DNA of 64,000 nucleotides from Asterella californica (GCA_036924285.1 JAYKYS010000002.1:36998501-37062500); one strand, 5' to 3'. Positions 11,387-23,147 are shown, numbered from the stretch's first letter. Translations and numbers: made by a program. Notes: generated from the sequence alone by a model not told the origin.

Positions 11387-12225
11387 TTGTCGTGATGTGA
11401 ATCATTTCACATAGTAAATGATTCACTTCTCTGTCATGCATTAGTCTCTCTGAGTGAAGTTAAGACCTCAGAGAAGTCCGTTTTAGGAAGATGTTATATA
11501 TTTTGAGTCTTAGTAGGTTGATTAGGGCTTAAGCTCATGGGTTGTATTTGCGTGTCACCCATGCACGCTTTCTAGCTGATTTAAGTTATTTTTCGGGGCT
11601 GCGTGTCATTTTAGGTAGTTTAAGTTTTACGCTGGCGCTCTAGGAGGCTTGATGTGGTAGCCTATGAGTGTAGATAAGTTACCACGTGGTTGAAGGCACA
11701 AAATGACAACCAAATGGAGCTATGAATTCTCATTGGTTCATTTTTGTCTTTTGTGTAACTCTAAATTTAGAAACAGAGGTCTAAAGGGGATTTCGAGCAA
11801 TTTGTGAAGGCACTGCGAAATCTGAGAGCACAGGGGGATAGAGCTCGTCGAGCCAAGCACTGTCAGCGAAAAGTTTGATCGATTTGGATCAATAAACAAG
11901 GAGTTATGCCCAATTGAAGTTCGATTTGTGTCAGAATTGCAGCACTTCTGTTGAATTGGGGTTTTGAGTGTCATTTGCAGCAGAATCGAGGAAATCGCTT
12001 CAAAACTTCGTGGCTGTGTTCACTGTCAACAGGGCTACGATTGTCTCCAAATTTTCATGTCAATTGAGTCAGTGAGTAATTCAGGGCGACCGCTGAAATA
12101 GAGGGGGTCCGAAAAGCTCTCAATCTGGAGCAGCAACTTCAGAGAGCGAGATCTGGAGTTCTGTGTGGAATCAGGAGGCCCAACTTCACAGGAGTGTTCA
12201 TCAAGCTGTGTACTGCAAATCCTGT
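11387..12225 (+). mobile_element. LTR copy 2
   Basis: This is a diverged direct copy of the LTR at 9,029-10,045 and is colinear from TCGTGATGTGAA to the GTTCATCAAGCTGTG segment near 12,195-12,212. It is about 180 bp shorter than copy 1. Sequence right of 12,225 does not match the flank of copy 1. It could be the second LTR of one element or an independent solo LTR. Confidence 0.6.
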
Positions 12226-13299
12226 AAGAATTTCCCAAAGTGATCGAGCCAATTCCTTGTTATAGGTCGAAATAGCTGTCTGGGTACCAGAAACTGCCGT
12301 AATTTCTCTACTCAGAAAGTTTCTGCTCATATCTTAGTGCTTTGAATTGATCTGAAGCTGAAATTTCGTATGTGTATCCAGTAGAACCTCATTTACATGT
12401 AGGAGGAGTTCTGAAGTCTGAACCTTCACATATTTCTCAATCCTGAGTGTCAAAGTTTGCCATCTGATCTTATCATTGCTAGTTAAGCCTGAACTTTGCT
12501 TGCTGAACATATCAGAAGAGCCTAGAGACTTATATGAGTGTTTTTCAGTATCACCTTGAGACTTGAAGCCTATCCTGTGAGTAAACCAGCCACAGCCTGA
12601 AGCCCAACGCTTCCCTGAGTAGATTGAACACAGCCTTCAAGCTCATATCACAGCCAGAAGATTCGCCCTTCCTAGGAAGACTCTCAACCCGACAACGTCA
12701 TTTGATCAAGTACTCGTTTGGTTAGATTTACGACGTGTTCACAAAATGACCTCCACCTCGTATTTTGGTTCGCCTTGCATGATATCAGGTTGAGGCTTGA
12801 GAACTAGAATTGCGAGTTAGCTACCAGAATGTAGTTCTGACGTCAAAGGGATTGACTATCCATTCTGAACTTGGCGTTAACTTAAAGATCATTGTTGATG
12901 AGTACATCAATCTCCAAAGTGACGGTGAATGTCGCAATCCTCAATCTCAAGATCAAGTGCAGATGCGAACAACAGAAACTTGGTGGACTTGCGTTAGGTT
13001 GTGAACGCTACGAGTAGAACTTAACGATTTGGTCAAGAAGTTAGGAACATATGAACCCTAAGTGATTCTTTGGACCTAGGTTGCGATTGGGTTAGGATGT
13101 AAGGGCATATTCCAAGAAGACCCCACACGAATGTTGACCTAAAAGAGCAAGTCTGAAAACGGATCGAAACATGAGTCCGAGATGCGAGACTAAGACGTGG
13201 ATGTGGACACTGGTCCAAACCACATGGTCCCAGTATGAGGTTGGACCACAATTTCTCAAAAAAACTACTAAGTGTTGAGCTCTAGAGACGTTTTGGGTC
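12226..13299. other. No recognisable gene
   Basis: Short open stretches only, none with a recognised motif. The left part may be the internal leader next to LTR copy 2. Confidence 0.4.
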
Positions 13300-14240
13300 A
13301 ACGATAGAGCTCTATGTAAGATCTCGAGACGAATAAGGTACCTTTGGAAAGATCTCGGCGGGAGTTTTCTATTGATAGCAAGAACTCCTCGAACTGAGCT
13401 CAAAGCTAAGAATTATGTCCGATCTCGTGATCGAGTTGTGATATAATTTTCAAGGAACAAAGAGGAGGGCGGGGCTAGAGATCTCTAGAAGTATATATGA
13501 GGGGGGTTCAATGCTTGGGTGAGCCAGGAAAAGTCATCTGACCCCAGAGTTCGGCGGTAGACTTTGAGAGCATGAGGTGATGGTTGGACTAGTACCAAGG
13601 CGCGTTCTAGTCTAGACGTGGACGTCTGGACTTGAGAATAACCTAAGGGTTAGGGCACGACTAAGGAACGAGACGGCGGGTTCGACCACCGTTCGGGAGC
13701 CTAGATCCAGACGGACATCACGAACGGTTGGATCGCTAGGTGTGTTGGAAGCACCGTTTAGAACTTTCAACTTTATGACGCAAGGTATCCAAACGAGTAA
13801 GGTATCTATGAAAAGGTCCTGGCGATACCAGGAACTCTTCAAACTGACCTCAAAGTTAAGAATTATGTCTGATCTCGTGATCGAGTTGTGATATAATTTT
13901 CAAGATCAAAGAGGAGTACGAGGTTGGCGATCTCCAGAAGTATATATGAAGGAGGCTCGATGCCTGGATGGACCATGACGAGTCACTCGACCTCAGAGTT
14001 TGACGGGCAGACTTTGGAGACATGAGGTGATGGTTGGACCAGTATCAAGACGCGTTCCGGTCCAGACGTGGACGTCTGGACTTGAGAATAATCTAAGGGT
14101 TGGAGCAAGACTAGAGAACGAGACGGCATGTTCGACCATCGTTCAGGAGCCTAGACCCAGATGAACATCACGGGCGGTTGGGTTGCTAGGTGTGCGAGAA
14201 GTACCGTTTAGAACTTTCGACTTTATGAGAAGTTTGTCCC
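13300..14240. repeat. Tandem duplication with a 460-bp period
   Basis: Two non-coding units match with an offset of 460 bases over most of their length. Examples are GATCTCGTGATCGAGTTGTG at 13,421 and 13,881, and GACGTGGACGTCTGGACTTG near 13,614 and 14,066 (local indels change the offset slightly). Each unit also carries a palindromic GTCYAGACGTGGACGTCTGGAC segment. Divergence of roughly 10-15 per cent by eye suggests an old duplication. Confidence 0.85.
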
Positions 14241-15354
14241 AAATCTCGTTGTGACTTGCTCATGTTTTGGGATCGACCTAGCTGGGTCTAGGTCGGGACT
14301 TATGGAATGCTTAGCTTGAGAGTTAAGGAGATCGTCAAGCTCTGGTCCGGATCAAACAAGATAAAGATAAGTGGTGCATGAACACTAACGTGTGATCGTG
14401 ATTTATAAGTTAACGTTGTGAGTGTCGTGACTAGCACGAGCTACCGCTAGCGCAACAAGACGATAGGTGTGTGAAATAAATGCATGTGTATGTTTGTCAA
14501 AATATATTTGAAAAGGTTGTGAAATAAATAAATATAGAAAATAAAAATATTTACATGAGTTATATCTGCTGAAACTGAGATTAATTATTTTCAATGTTAT
14601 TGTCGTCATATCTTTCCCTTTTTCTACTTTTTGTACCTCGACATATTTTTGTCAACTTGACCATGTCTTGAAATCAGAATGATGGTTTGAGAATTTGTCA
14701 TGTCCTGAAACCAGAAGGATGGTCTGGAAATTCCTCAAAACTGAAAGCAAGAGATAGTTTCGGCAACCTGTTTCGTCAATGTCCGGATCCACTTCCCGCC
14801 TCCCAGAAATTTATTTCTCCACAATCATATTCCGCGAAAATAGCTTCAGATGGAAACTGTTTCAGCACTGAACAACGAGCCTATACGTCATGGATGCTCC
14901 GAGAGAGGGAGAGAAGAAACGAACTAACTAAATCGACTGGATTCCGAATTTCATGCTGAAATCTCTCTGTCGGCCTATGGTTTTCTACAACGATTTCTCC
15001 ACTTCCTCTTCAAAGCAGAGTCGGACTCCTTGTCAACTGGATAGAATTCTCAGTTCACATGAAGAAATTCTCACATCTTGATCAGCCTTACGAGGCATGC
15101 ATATTTCATTCCTCTCTCGTCTGTTCTTTTCTCTTTTCTCCTTGCTCTTTGCTCCTCTCTTTGACGAACATTTTCGGCCCATGGTCATGATATTTCCCCG
15201 TCCCAGTAGATTCCGAACGTATTCACCACCATCACCTGGAATGGTCCTTTCGTTTATGACGATTTATCTTTCTGGCCTGTCAATCCACTATGACGAAGAC
15301 ACTATGAAATAGTGTCAAAGGCGCCGTAACCAGAAAGCGCAGGACGCGTCGCCG
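14241..15354. other. No recognisable gene
   Basis: Only short open stretches are seen. The right half is less AT-rich and could carry upstream regulatory sequence of the C2 gene. Confidence 0.35.
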
Positions 15355-15819
15355 ATGTCGAAGGAATCTGCGGCTTGTGGGACCAGCGTAGAAACTGCTT
15401 GGAAAATAGCTAAAAGCCAACAGTCAGTGACTTCATGGCACTCATCCATCGATCCAGGAAGCTGCTTGGAAGCAGCCGCCGGCCCCACTGTGCCTCTGCA
15501 AGTCTACACGCTGCACGAACACCATTTATGCAACTATGTCCAAGGCGCTGTTGGTGTTGTCATTGCAGGCGCAGTAGCCAAGAAAGAACTTGAGAAATGG
15601 CCACTTCCGCTTATCTGTCAACTGTGGGAGCAAACTTTTACATCAATCCAAGGTCGTGGCGCTTATCTTGTCCTCCAAGAAGATCAGGATGAAGGAATTG
15701 AGGCTCAACACATTACGTGCCCTGCGGCGAGAGGTGGTGGACAAAGACTAGGCTCCTGCGAAGCAAACTCTTACACACGTTGCAGAGTTGACAGCAGTGC
15801 CCAGAGAAGACTGGACTGA
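15355..15819 (+). CDS. Doubtful 154-codon open reading frame
   Basis: It begins with ATG and has no domain I recognise. The composition (Ala, Gln, Ser rich, several Cys) is not distinctive. A second frame overlapping its end (about 15,680-15,840) reads in a more protein-like way (KKIRMKELRLNTLRALRREV, then ELTAVPREDWTELELQNRSF), so a frameshifted remnant of an unknown gene is possible. It lies 320 bases upstream of the C2 gene and may simply be part of its 5' region. Confidence 0.15.
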   Translation: MSKESAACGTSVETAWKIAKSQQSVTSWHSSIDPGSCLEAAAGPTVPLQVYTLHEHHLCNYVQGAVGVVIAGAVAKKELEKWPLPLICQLWEQTFTSIQGRGAYLVLQEDQDEGIEAQHITCPAARGGGQRLGSCEANSYTRCRVDSSAQRRLD

Positions 15820-16140
15820 ACTCGAACTCCAGAATCGTAGCTTCTATAAGGTTGGGGAGTGGAGTTGCTCTGTCGATCGGTTCATACCATACTTTCGTGT
15901 GTGATAGCGACTCTTGTATTTTTGTAGCGGCACAGATTTCTCCTTACTCGTCGTCAGAAGTGACAACCAACACAGATAGATTAGGCATTATTTGATTGTT
16001 GAAGCTTTGAGTTGATTTCAGCGGTTGGAGAGAGTTCGAGTCTTTGTTTCTACTCGGTTTTACTCGTCGATTTGGCAAGCATTGTCGGTAGATCTAGAGA
16101 GGAATTTGATTGGCAGAGTGAGATAGTACAGTAGGTGAAG

Positions 16141-16866
16141 ATGGAGGAGAGAACGTTGGAGGTGACCATCGTGTCGGCAGAAGAGTTGAGAAAGGTGAAG
16201 ACGTTCGGCACACCGAAGTGTTACGTTGTCGCATACATTTATGCGAATCAGAAGAAGGCGACGAAGGTCGATAAGACCGGAGGTTTGAACCCTGGATGGA
16301 ATACCAAGATTCAGCTTACATGCGATGAGCAGTTGCTACGGCAGCCGGGATATGTGCTCACTCTAGAATTGTTCAGCCATGGTATTTTGAGAAACAAGTT
16401 GATCGGAACTGTCACAATTCCACTTCAAGAGATAGCAAGGGATGAGAGTTTCAGCGAGAAGCCTCATGTGATGGCGTTCCAACTGAGAAGTCGGCGATCT
16501 GGACAGTTGAAAGGTGTGCTCAATCTATCTGTTAGGCTCGGAGAGAAGAGGATCATCCAGTACCAGCAAAGTGGGTACAGGCAGCAGGCTGCATATCCTC
16601 CAGGCTATGGAGGTGGTGGCTATGGTGGACAGTACGGTGCACCTCAATACGGTTATGGTCAAGGATACTCACAATACGGAGCAGGTTATCAAAGACGGCC
16701 CCGTCGGAATCCTGGATTCGGCGCAGGGTTATTAGGAGGTGCCCTGGGTGGTATGCTTGTTGGGGACATGATTGGTGATATGGGGGATCACGATGGAGGT
16801 TACGGTGGTGGAGACTACGGTGGTGGAGATTTCGGCGGTGGGGATTTCGGTGGTGGAGATTTTTAG
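16141..16866 (+). CDS. SRC2-like C2-domain protein
   Basis: This single-exon gene encodes 241 residues. Residues 1-135 form a type of C2 domain found in plant SRC2/BAP-like proteins: LEVTIVSAEELRKVKTFG at the start, YVVAYI, then GGLNPGWNTKIQL near 47-59, and a final GVLNLSVRLG strand. C2 domains bind membranes, often with calcium, and SRC2-type proteins are linked to cold, calcium and defence responses. The second half is a low-complexity Gly/Tyr/Gln tail (about 145-185), a hydrophobic Gly-rich segment GAGLLGGALGGMLVGDMIGD (194-213), and a terminal run of GGGDF/GGGDY repeats. The hydrophobic segment matches the C-terminal part of SRC2 proteins, where it can act as a membrane segment. I chose the ATG at 16,141; an in-frame GTG lies two codons upstream. 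No frameshift or missing part is visible. Confidence 0.9.
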   Translation: MEERTLEVTIVSAEELRKVKTFGTPKCYVVAYIYANQKKATKVDKTGGLNPGWNTKIQLTCDEQLLRQPGYVLTLELFSHGILRNKLIGTVTIPLQEIARDESFSEKPHVMAFQLRSRRSGQLKGVLNLSVRLGEKRIIQYQQSGYRQQAAYPPGYGGGGYGGQYGAPQYGYGQGYSQYGAGYQRRPRRNPGFGAGLLGGALGGMLVGDMIGDMGDHDGGYGGGDYGGGDFGGGDFGGGDF

Positions 16867-18525
16867 GCTATCAATCATCGTAAATTTCTCTCGAACCTCA
16901 CGAGGTCTGTCAGCGAGTGTTTTTCTGAATTTCTAAACGCGTCCTCCGTTAGACGGCGCTATCGTCACCAGCAAAAACTGTGGTGGAAAGTCAGTTCTCC
17001 GATATCGAAGCTTTGTTTGTCAGCTGCCGTTAATCCTCATTGCTAGTGTGGAGTCAAAAGCAGAGATGAGTTGCCGGTGGATTCCGCCCTTGAAGCGCGA
17101 CAGAGTTAAACCAGTTTGCAGGGGCGAATTCTAGCGAAGAAAACCGTGTTCTGCTAAATTCAGCAGAACTTGCTTTTCATTTCCCAGGATTTGAATGGTT
17201 GCCACAAACATGAACGCACCTATTCGCAGCCACCTCTGGGCCTTGAGTTTTGAGTTGTGATACCGACCGCGATCACCTCGGAGGATGCAGCATTTCGCCG
17301 TGTACTTTGGAGTAGGAATCATGCCAGAGCAAAGCAGAAAAGGTACTGGCGAAGTAATAGAAGTTACATATGCTTGTGTGATAGTGGGTTTGGAGCAGCT
17401 TACGCCTAGACGATCACACTGAAATTCGTGAAATACCGATTCGTGTACAGTAGGTAGGAGCAGATTCCCGACTACAGATCGACGTGTATTCCTTAGATAG
17501 TCACGTGCGGATTTAGACAGGTTAGTTTAGGATAAGGGCATCCGTTGAGCAAGTTTTGTCCCAGGCTTCTCGCAGTCTCTTTTGCTCTTGTTCCTTAGGA
17601 ACCTGCCAGCTGCAGAATTGTAAATATTTACCATTGTTTGTAAATACCATTGTTTCATATCCTATTTATTATAATTATATTGATATCCATTTTCCAGCAT
17701 CTTTCTGTTTATTTTGCCTGATTTACGGCATGCAATAATCTGGGGTACTGTCTGTGAGGCTTCGACGACTGAGTTACAGAGAAAAAGATAAAATCTGTTT
17801 TATTGTACATAAAGATATGATTGTATGTGTATAATATAAATCTCACATATATAATATGCAGATATATCTCTCTATTTTCAAATAGAGAGAAAATGGAAGT
17901 AGTGACTATATACACGCAGACAATTTTCTGTTTATATAGTACTTCCCATATTTTCATTTCGCAAATTGCACCTGTATATGATGTTTCTGTATACAAAAGT
18001 CAACCGCCAGACGTAGGGTAGTGTAACATGGGTGGCTTATTATAGCTCTGAGGGGCAAGACAGAGAACTGTATCATCATCAGTGTCTTCGCCGTTTTTGT
18101 TTGGGTTTTATTGCGCTGCACGCTATACGATCCACGGTAGGTATTCTGGAACGACACATGATTGTAGGATCTTATCCACACTGGACTGTAGTTCGTGGAC
18201 ATGACATGTTATTGTAGTTTTGTAAGATTCTACTCTTGTAGGACTCATCGGTTGTATATAGATTCTCAAAATTGGTCTATTCCCGTGATAGTCTGTATTT
18301 GGTAAAATGGAAAAGACTTGAGAACGTGGTGTGAACATGGCAACATGCACGACGATATTAGTTCGAACGAACGTCCGTCGAAGAGAAGTGATGCATCTCA
18401 GGAGCTTGTGTACGGTAGGGACGCTCATGGGGCAAGTTCCTCTGTTTGAGCATCCCGTTGTTCACGCTTTCAATGGATGTTTGTTCGAAACACACATCGC
18501 GGCGAGTTATAGACTTACACTGTGA
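16867..18525. other. No recognisable gene
   Basis: The first few hundred bases are probably the 3' region of the C2 gene. The part from about 17,600 to 17,960 is AT-rich. No open stretch is convincing on either strand. Confidence 0.4.
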
Positions 18526-18529
18526 TTTT

Positions 18530-18700
18530 TGGGTTTTTCTTTTTAGTATTTTTTCCTTTTCGAGTTCTATTGCGTGTCGGCTTGAAGACTCGTCGGCTCA
18601 CGTGCCCAGGTAGTAAATATTTGTCGAGAGCCGCAACGGATCGAACACTGTCGATCACACCAGAGTGATACAACGGTATCAACCAATTGCGCTATTTTTC
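18530..18700 (-). mobile_element. tRNA-like SINE candidate
   Basis: Read on the minus strand, TAGCGCAATTGG (18,683-18,694) fits the RNA polymerase III A box, and GTGTTCGATCC (18,638-18,648) fits the B box with one base missing. The boxes are 34 bases apart, as in a tRNA. The acceptor stem does not pair, so this is not a working tRNA gene. Downstream on the same strand the unit ends in an A-rich tail near 18,530-18,565. A-box, B-box and A-rich tail together are the signature of a SINE. The tRNA of origin is not clear. Confidence 0.45.
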
Positions 18701-19687
18701 GGGGGCAAATGGATTTTCCGGTGTTAAATCTCCACTAGAGACATATAATGTTCGGAGGGAATCATTTCTTGTGAGCATCTTATACGTGAATCATGGACAA
18801 TGCTGTGCACGCGCAGTTGCGGCCTGTACTAACCTTATCCGGTTTCAAGTTCGTGCAGAAATTGTTTTGCTTGGAGTGTGAATCTGGTTGATCACACTCG
18901 AAGTAAGTTTGTTTTGCTTTATCACACCCTATTTGTGCTATCTGATAGTAACATCAGACATAACTTTTACGCATGTCTGTTTATCGTTTCATTATTTTCG
19001 ATTTTGATTAAATATATTTTTATTCAAATAATTTTAATAATAATATACTTATAACAATACATGTTCAAGAAGATGATGTGTACAGTCTGACATGTAACAA
19101 GTTGAAGTTACAAGAGTAAAAAATGTAACAAGTTGAAGTTACAAGCAGATTACGAAACTGAAATAGATGTATGTATTTTGATATGTTATTGACATGGAAA
19201 AGTGACTGATTTAGTAATCTATAGCCTGTTAGAGATCTGATTAATACGTAGTTAAAAAAGATATGATTAAGCACAACAAATCTACTAGGGTGTAATTAAG
19301 CAAATTGCTACAAGCTCGTGACTCAAGGGACATTCACATCATGGTCTCACAATTTTAGTATATATTAGAGGGTGTCAAATTTCACAGGAATTGTTATCTA
19401 ACGGACTTCAGAATCTTCACAATAACTTGACGACGGGTATTGTACTCAGTTTATCATGTCTAAGTTTGTCACTGTACTACATCCGATAGCCAGGGTAATT
19501 GAAGAGAGGTCTCAAACATACTCGTGACTTTATGCATATATTTCTTATTCAAATATCATGTGAAATTGAAATGATGATCTCACGTGAAGACTGAAACACT
19601 AACATTTTTAAGAGACAACATTCAATTCTTTGGAGTAGTGGACATAGTGACTGAATTTTCTATTCAACATCAATCTTTTTCTGAAGC
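18701..19687. other. AT-rich DNA without a gene
   Basis: Nothing is recognisable apart from the short tandem repeat at 19,092-19,145. Confidence 0.4.
19092..19145. repeat. Duplicated 23-bp unit, 31-bp period
   Basis: ATGTAACAAGTTGAAGTTAC plus three bases occurs at 19,092-19,114 and again at 19,123-19,145. Each unit contains the small inverted repeat GTAAC...GTTAC. Confidence 0.85.
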
Positions 19688-20071
19688 ATGACTCATATTC
19701 GCGACGAAATGGAAAGTATATGTGATGAGGCGAAGTTTGATGTATATAGTGTCGATGTAGAAAGTGTCGATAGATATCACGATACGATGGCTTCTAAGAA
19801 CGTAGAAGCGATGAAGATAATGCATATTCGCTTGAATTTTGATGATTACGAGATGGCTTACATCGCGGATGAGGATAATTTTTCCATATTACATGAAGCA
19901 AGACGTACAACTAAAGTTCGTGCTGAAAAATGCTTGAGCCAAGCGATAGCATTCAGGATTATGGCATCACAACATTTTAGAAAGAATGATTTTTCTGTCG
20001 TCATGGGTGTCGAACTGAAAGAACGATTCAAACAATATGTTGACATGTATAAAAAAGCTGAGGAAATTTAG
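19688..20071 (+). CDS. Hypothetical 127-residue protein
   Basis: The frame begins with ATG and ends with TAG. The product is rich in Asp, Glu, Met and Lys, with an N-terminal acidic part (DEAKFDVYSVDVESVDRYHD) and a C-terminal helical-looking part (KERFKQYVDMYKKAEEI). It has no signal peptide or membrane segment. It is closely followed on the opposite strand by retrotransposon remnants, so it may be the preserved end of an older element or a captured gene fragment. I do not recognise the family. Confidence 0.3.
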   Translation: MTHIRDEMESICDEAKFDVYSVDVESVDRYHDTMASKNVEAMKIMHIRLNFDDYEMAYIADEDNFSILHEARRTTKVRAEKCLSQAIAFRIMASQHFRKNDFSVVMGVELKERFKQYVDMYKKAEEI

Positions 20072-20090
20072 GATAGCACATGCAAAGGAC

Positions 20091-20770
20091 TTACTGAGGA
20101 TGAGATGTTGAATAGTTTGACGTTATCGAATAGAACTTTACACCCACGTCGTTAATATCTTTGATCATTTCATTTTCTTCTTCGTATCGAGCTCGAGATG
20201 ATATATCTGTCATCGGATTATCCTTCTTTGCAGTATGTCTAAACTCCAGATTCAACGACTTGATATATGAGATCCATCGTAGCATCACAATATCAAGAGT
20301 CGTACAATTCATGAGCATCCTTAATAACGGTAGACAATAGTTTCAACCACCATTGATGCTCCAATCAAATACTCAAAATTCATGACTGAAACAATACTCC
20401 ATAGCTCTCTTTCGATTTGCGGGTATGCACATTGACGAGCACTTACACCTTCGCTCTAAACTTAATCACAAATCGATCTCCATCCTCGTCATCCTGTCCT
20501 ACTATCCATCCAATTGCAATCGGACTTGTATCTACAATAAGAACCACCAGTCTAGCACCCTTGTAGTCAAAATTGGATGAGATGATAGTAAGGACTTCAG
20601 CTTCCGCACTGCTTTGATATGCTCTTCCTTCCATCTGAACTTGTGATCCTTGCGCAACAACTCATATAATAGATCCGTCACATGCGCATAATGAAGAATC
20701 CAAATGTGATAGAATACACATGCACCCAAGAATCTTCTTACTTCTATCAAAGAGTTACAATTCTCCTTAG
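20091..20770 (-). pseudogene. Ty3/Gypsy family A reverse transcriptase end and RNase H
   Basis: On the minus strand, [20 protein letters not shown] followed by a KFRWKEEH segment (about 20,640-20,750) is the connection after the Gypsy reverse transcriptase. VVLIVDTSPIAIGWIVGQDD (about 20,480-20,550) is the start of RNase H, with its first catalytic Asp in VDTS. MLRWISYIKSLNLEFRH and KDNPMTDISSRARYEEE (about 20,180-20,290) are its end. Frameshifts separate the parts and about 100 bases in the middle of RNase H are unreadable. It is the same kind of sequence as 36,549-36,836 and would fit between the gag-protease block at 1.7-4.6 kb and an integrase. Confidence 0.8.
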
Positions 20771-20817
20771 TGTTGGCTTAAGGGGGCAAGTTTGAAAACA
20801 GATCGAGACGTAAAAAT

Positions 20818-21151
20818 TCCAACAATAATTCTCGAGAAAGCTTAATCTTTTTGGTCACCTTAAACAAAATTAGTTGACAATTTCTAAACATTCTACTTAA
20901 TACTCTAACTTGTTAACTTATAATTATTCACACCTACTTACTATATCTCCCGGAGCTCATTTTCTGATGGCAACCTGATTCGACTTAGACGCAAAACTAA
21001 GTTTATTTTACAATTAAAAAACTGCAGCACAAGATCACTCCAAGCCCCAAGACAAGTGTAAATCATTCACACTTGCTTTGTCAACGCTACGATAAATCTA
21101 AGTCTTGACATCAAGACTTAGCCTTGATTTAGATGTTTATCCAAACCAGCT
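20818..21151. repeat. 340-bp dispersed repeat, copy 2
   Basis: This copy is colinear with 10,720-11,060 at roughly 85 per cent identity by eye. It sits immediately after the stop codon (21,151-21,153, minus strand) of a chromovirus remnant ending SEVLDLFK, which supports its origin as 3' sequence or LTR of that family. Confidence 0.7.
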
Positions 21152-21610
21152 CATTTGAAGAGATCCAGTACTTCACTTGGTGTCTGCGAGAAGTCGTGAA
21201 CGTCGTTGCGGTATCCAAGGTCGGGATAAGCTTTGTGAGTTTGCTAAACCAGTCAACAATCACAAAGATGATGTTGTATCCGTTTGAGTCAGACATAGAC
21301 GTTATGAAGTCCATGCTAATGCTTTCCCAAGGTCTAGCTAGAATCGGCAAATGATGAAGCAACCCTTTTTTCTTCGCATAAGAAATCCGATTCGCTTGAT
21401 AGGTTACGCATGTTTTCACAAAGTGAGCAACATCGTCTTTCATGTAGGACCAATAAAAAATTTTAGCCATATTTGCTAAAGTGAACTTTTCTCTTTTATG
21501 GCTTGATAAGGGCGCCTCGTGTCGTAAGAACAATGTGAATGCTTGAAACATCAATGCAGTCGCCAAATCCAATTGCACCTTGGGTAATCCATCCGAACCA
21601 CTAGCTCCAT
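21151..21610 (-). pseudogene. Family B integrase joined to chromodomain end by deletion
   Basis: The minus strand reads an integrase zinc-binding region (RHEAPLSSHKREKF, FYWSYMKDDVAHFVKTC) and the beginning of the catalytic core ([40 protein letters not shown]). After TLDTAT the frame shifts and the next readable words are SEVLDLFK and a stop, which is the end of a chromodomain as seen at 11,297. The rest of integrase and most of the chromodomain are missing, so an internal deletion removed them. The zinc-binding part keeps the spaced His and Cys residues. Confidence 0.75.
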
Positions 21611-21694
21611 TTCCTCACTCATGACTGCTAATCTTATCTTCAAAGTTCAAATACAGAAGCAATCTCCACCTCAGACTTTCATGTCGAGTTTATC

Positions 21695-22150
21695 ATCATA
21701 TCATATCAGATTTTGAGAGAAGGTTGTCTAAGAAAATGTGAAGTTCCTGGCAGTGGAGATATCATGTGCTGAATAGAGATAAGAAAAAGAGAAAATACTC
21801 CGAGAACAAGCTTCGCAAGATATACTAATTCCTATTATTTACACTCCCGTTTCTTTCTCTCCAAGAACACAAAATTGAGAAACATACCTGAGTGGTCTAT
21901 AATCTGCACCTAACCTCCTAAAACAAGTCTTTGAATCTCAACCTAGATCCAAAACTATTGAAGTATAGCTCAAAGTAAATAAAACATCCCTTTGCTAACA
22001 AAAAGCTTTGCATCAGTATCACATGATCCAAACAACACCCATGTACAAGCCCTTAGCTAAACTAGCTACCACAAGTTGTAAATAACCAACTAGAACTCTA
22101 ACAAAAAAATAGCGAAGAAACCAAAGAAGGTCTATATGAGAACTTTTTCT
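21695..22150. repeat. Long inverted repeat, left arm
   Basis: The reverse complement of this arm matches 23,148-23,630 nearly from end to end, with about 80 per cent identity by eye and small indels. Shared phrases read on the right arm are AGAGTTCTAGTTGGTTATTT, GGGTGTTGTTTGGATC, TAGGTTGAGATTCAAAGACT and ATTATAGACCACT. No protein is encoded. Confidence 0.85.
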
Positions 22151-23147
22151 TTTCTCCAAATGATCTTCATATATCAATAAGGTCTTCCACCTTGACTCCG
22201 TTGGCTCCAAGAACTTTCATATCCGACTCCCAACAGCCGAGATATCTCTAATTTTTGGTTGAAAATGATCGAACCTTCAGAAACTCTTCCTTGCTTATCC
22301 AAATCAGCTTGTTTCTTTTGAGTGCACTTCGTTAAACCACGTACACATCGCTTGATCTGAGATTTGTTAGTCTATAAGAGAACCTTCTTTCATTTGAGGT
22401 TAACTCTAAACTAATATTGTTCTCATAGGTTCAGATGCAAGAACATATTTTACCTTCTCTTGACTTCGTAGAATCAGTTTATGCATTGTCATTTTTTGAT
22501 AATTATCAGTTCTCGTCTAGACACAATCGTTTGCAGTTTACGGTGAAAACTCATGCTCATAATTTGGAAAGAGAGAATTGACTTACCAGTATGATCGACC
22601 TAATATAGATAATTAACATATACCAAAGTTATAGTGGTGAGTCAAGCATATGTTTATTTTTCTTCGGATTTATTTTTGTTATTTTTTCTTTCTTTCTTCA
22701 TCTATAAGTTCTTAAGATTTTTAGTTAAGAAATTATACTTTCTCTAGAATTATAGGGTTGAGAATCATACTGAAGAATATGATCATAATGTCCACAATAA
22801 ATTCACTCAATAGAATAATAAATATACTATTGAATAAAGTAATTGATATATATGATTCATGAATAGGATAGTAATTCTCCAGTTTAATCTAGTAGGATAA
22901 GCTATTAAAGAACGGAATGTCTCCATTATACTCGTGAGAATTGGTTTGATATAGACTCTTGAGAAAAAACTCTCTTAAGTCATGTGAACTTTGTTCTTTT
23001 ACTTTCCGTGTAACTCGCTAAACTATCAATATTTGCAATCTATTCCACCGATATTCTCGGTAGATAGAGTTTCTTATCGGGTTAACAAGTTTTCTGTTTT
23101 GCAATATATCATTTTACTGACTGAATTTTGATTGAAATTTTTTATGA
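22151..23147. other. Spacer between the inverted-repeat arms
   Basis: About 1 kb of AT-rich DNA without a convincing open reading frame. A short phrase near 22,293-22,330 resembles the end of the 340-bp repeat (TTATCCAAAYCAGCT and TGCACTTCGTT). Confidence 0.4.
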
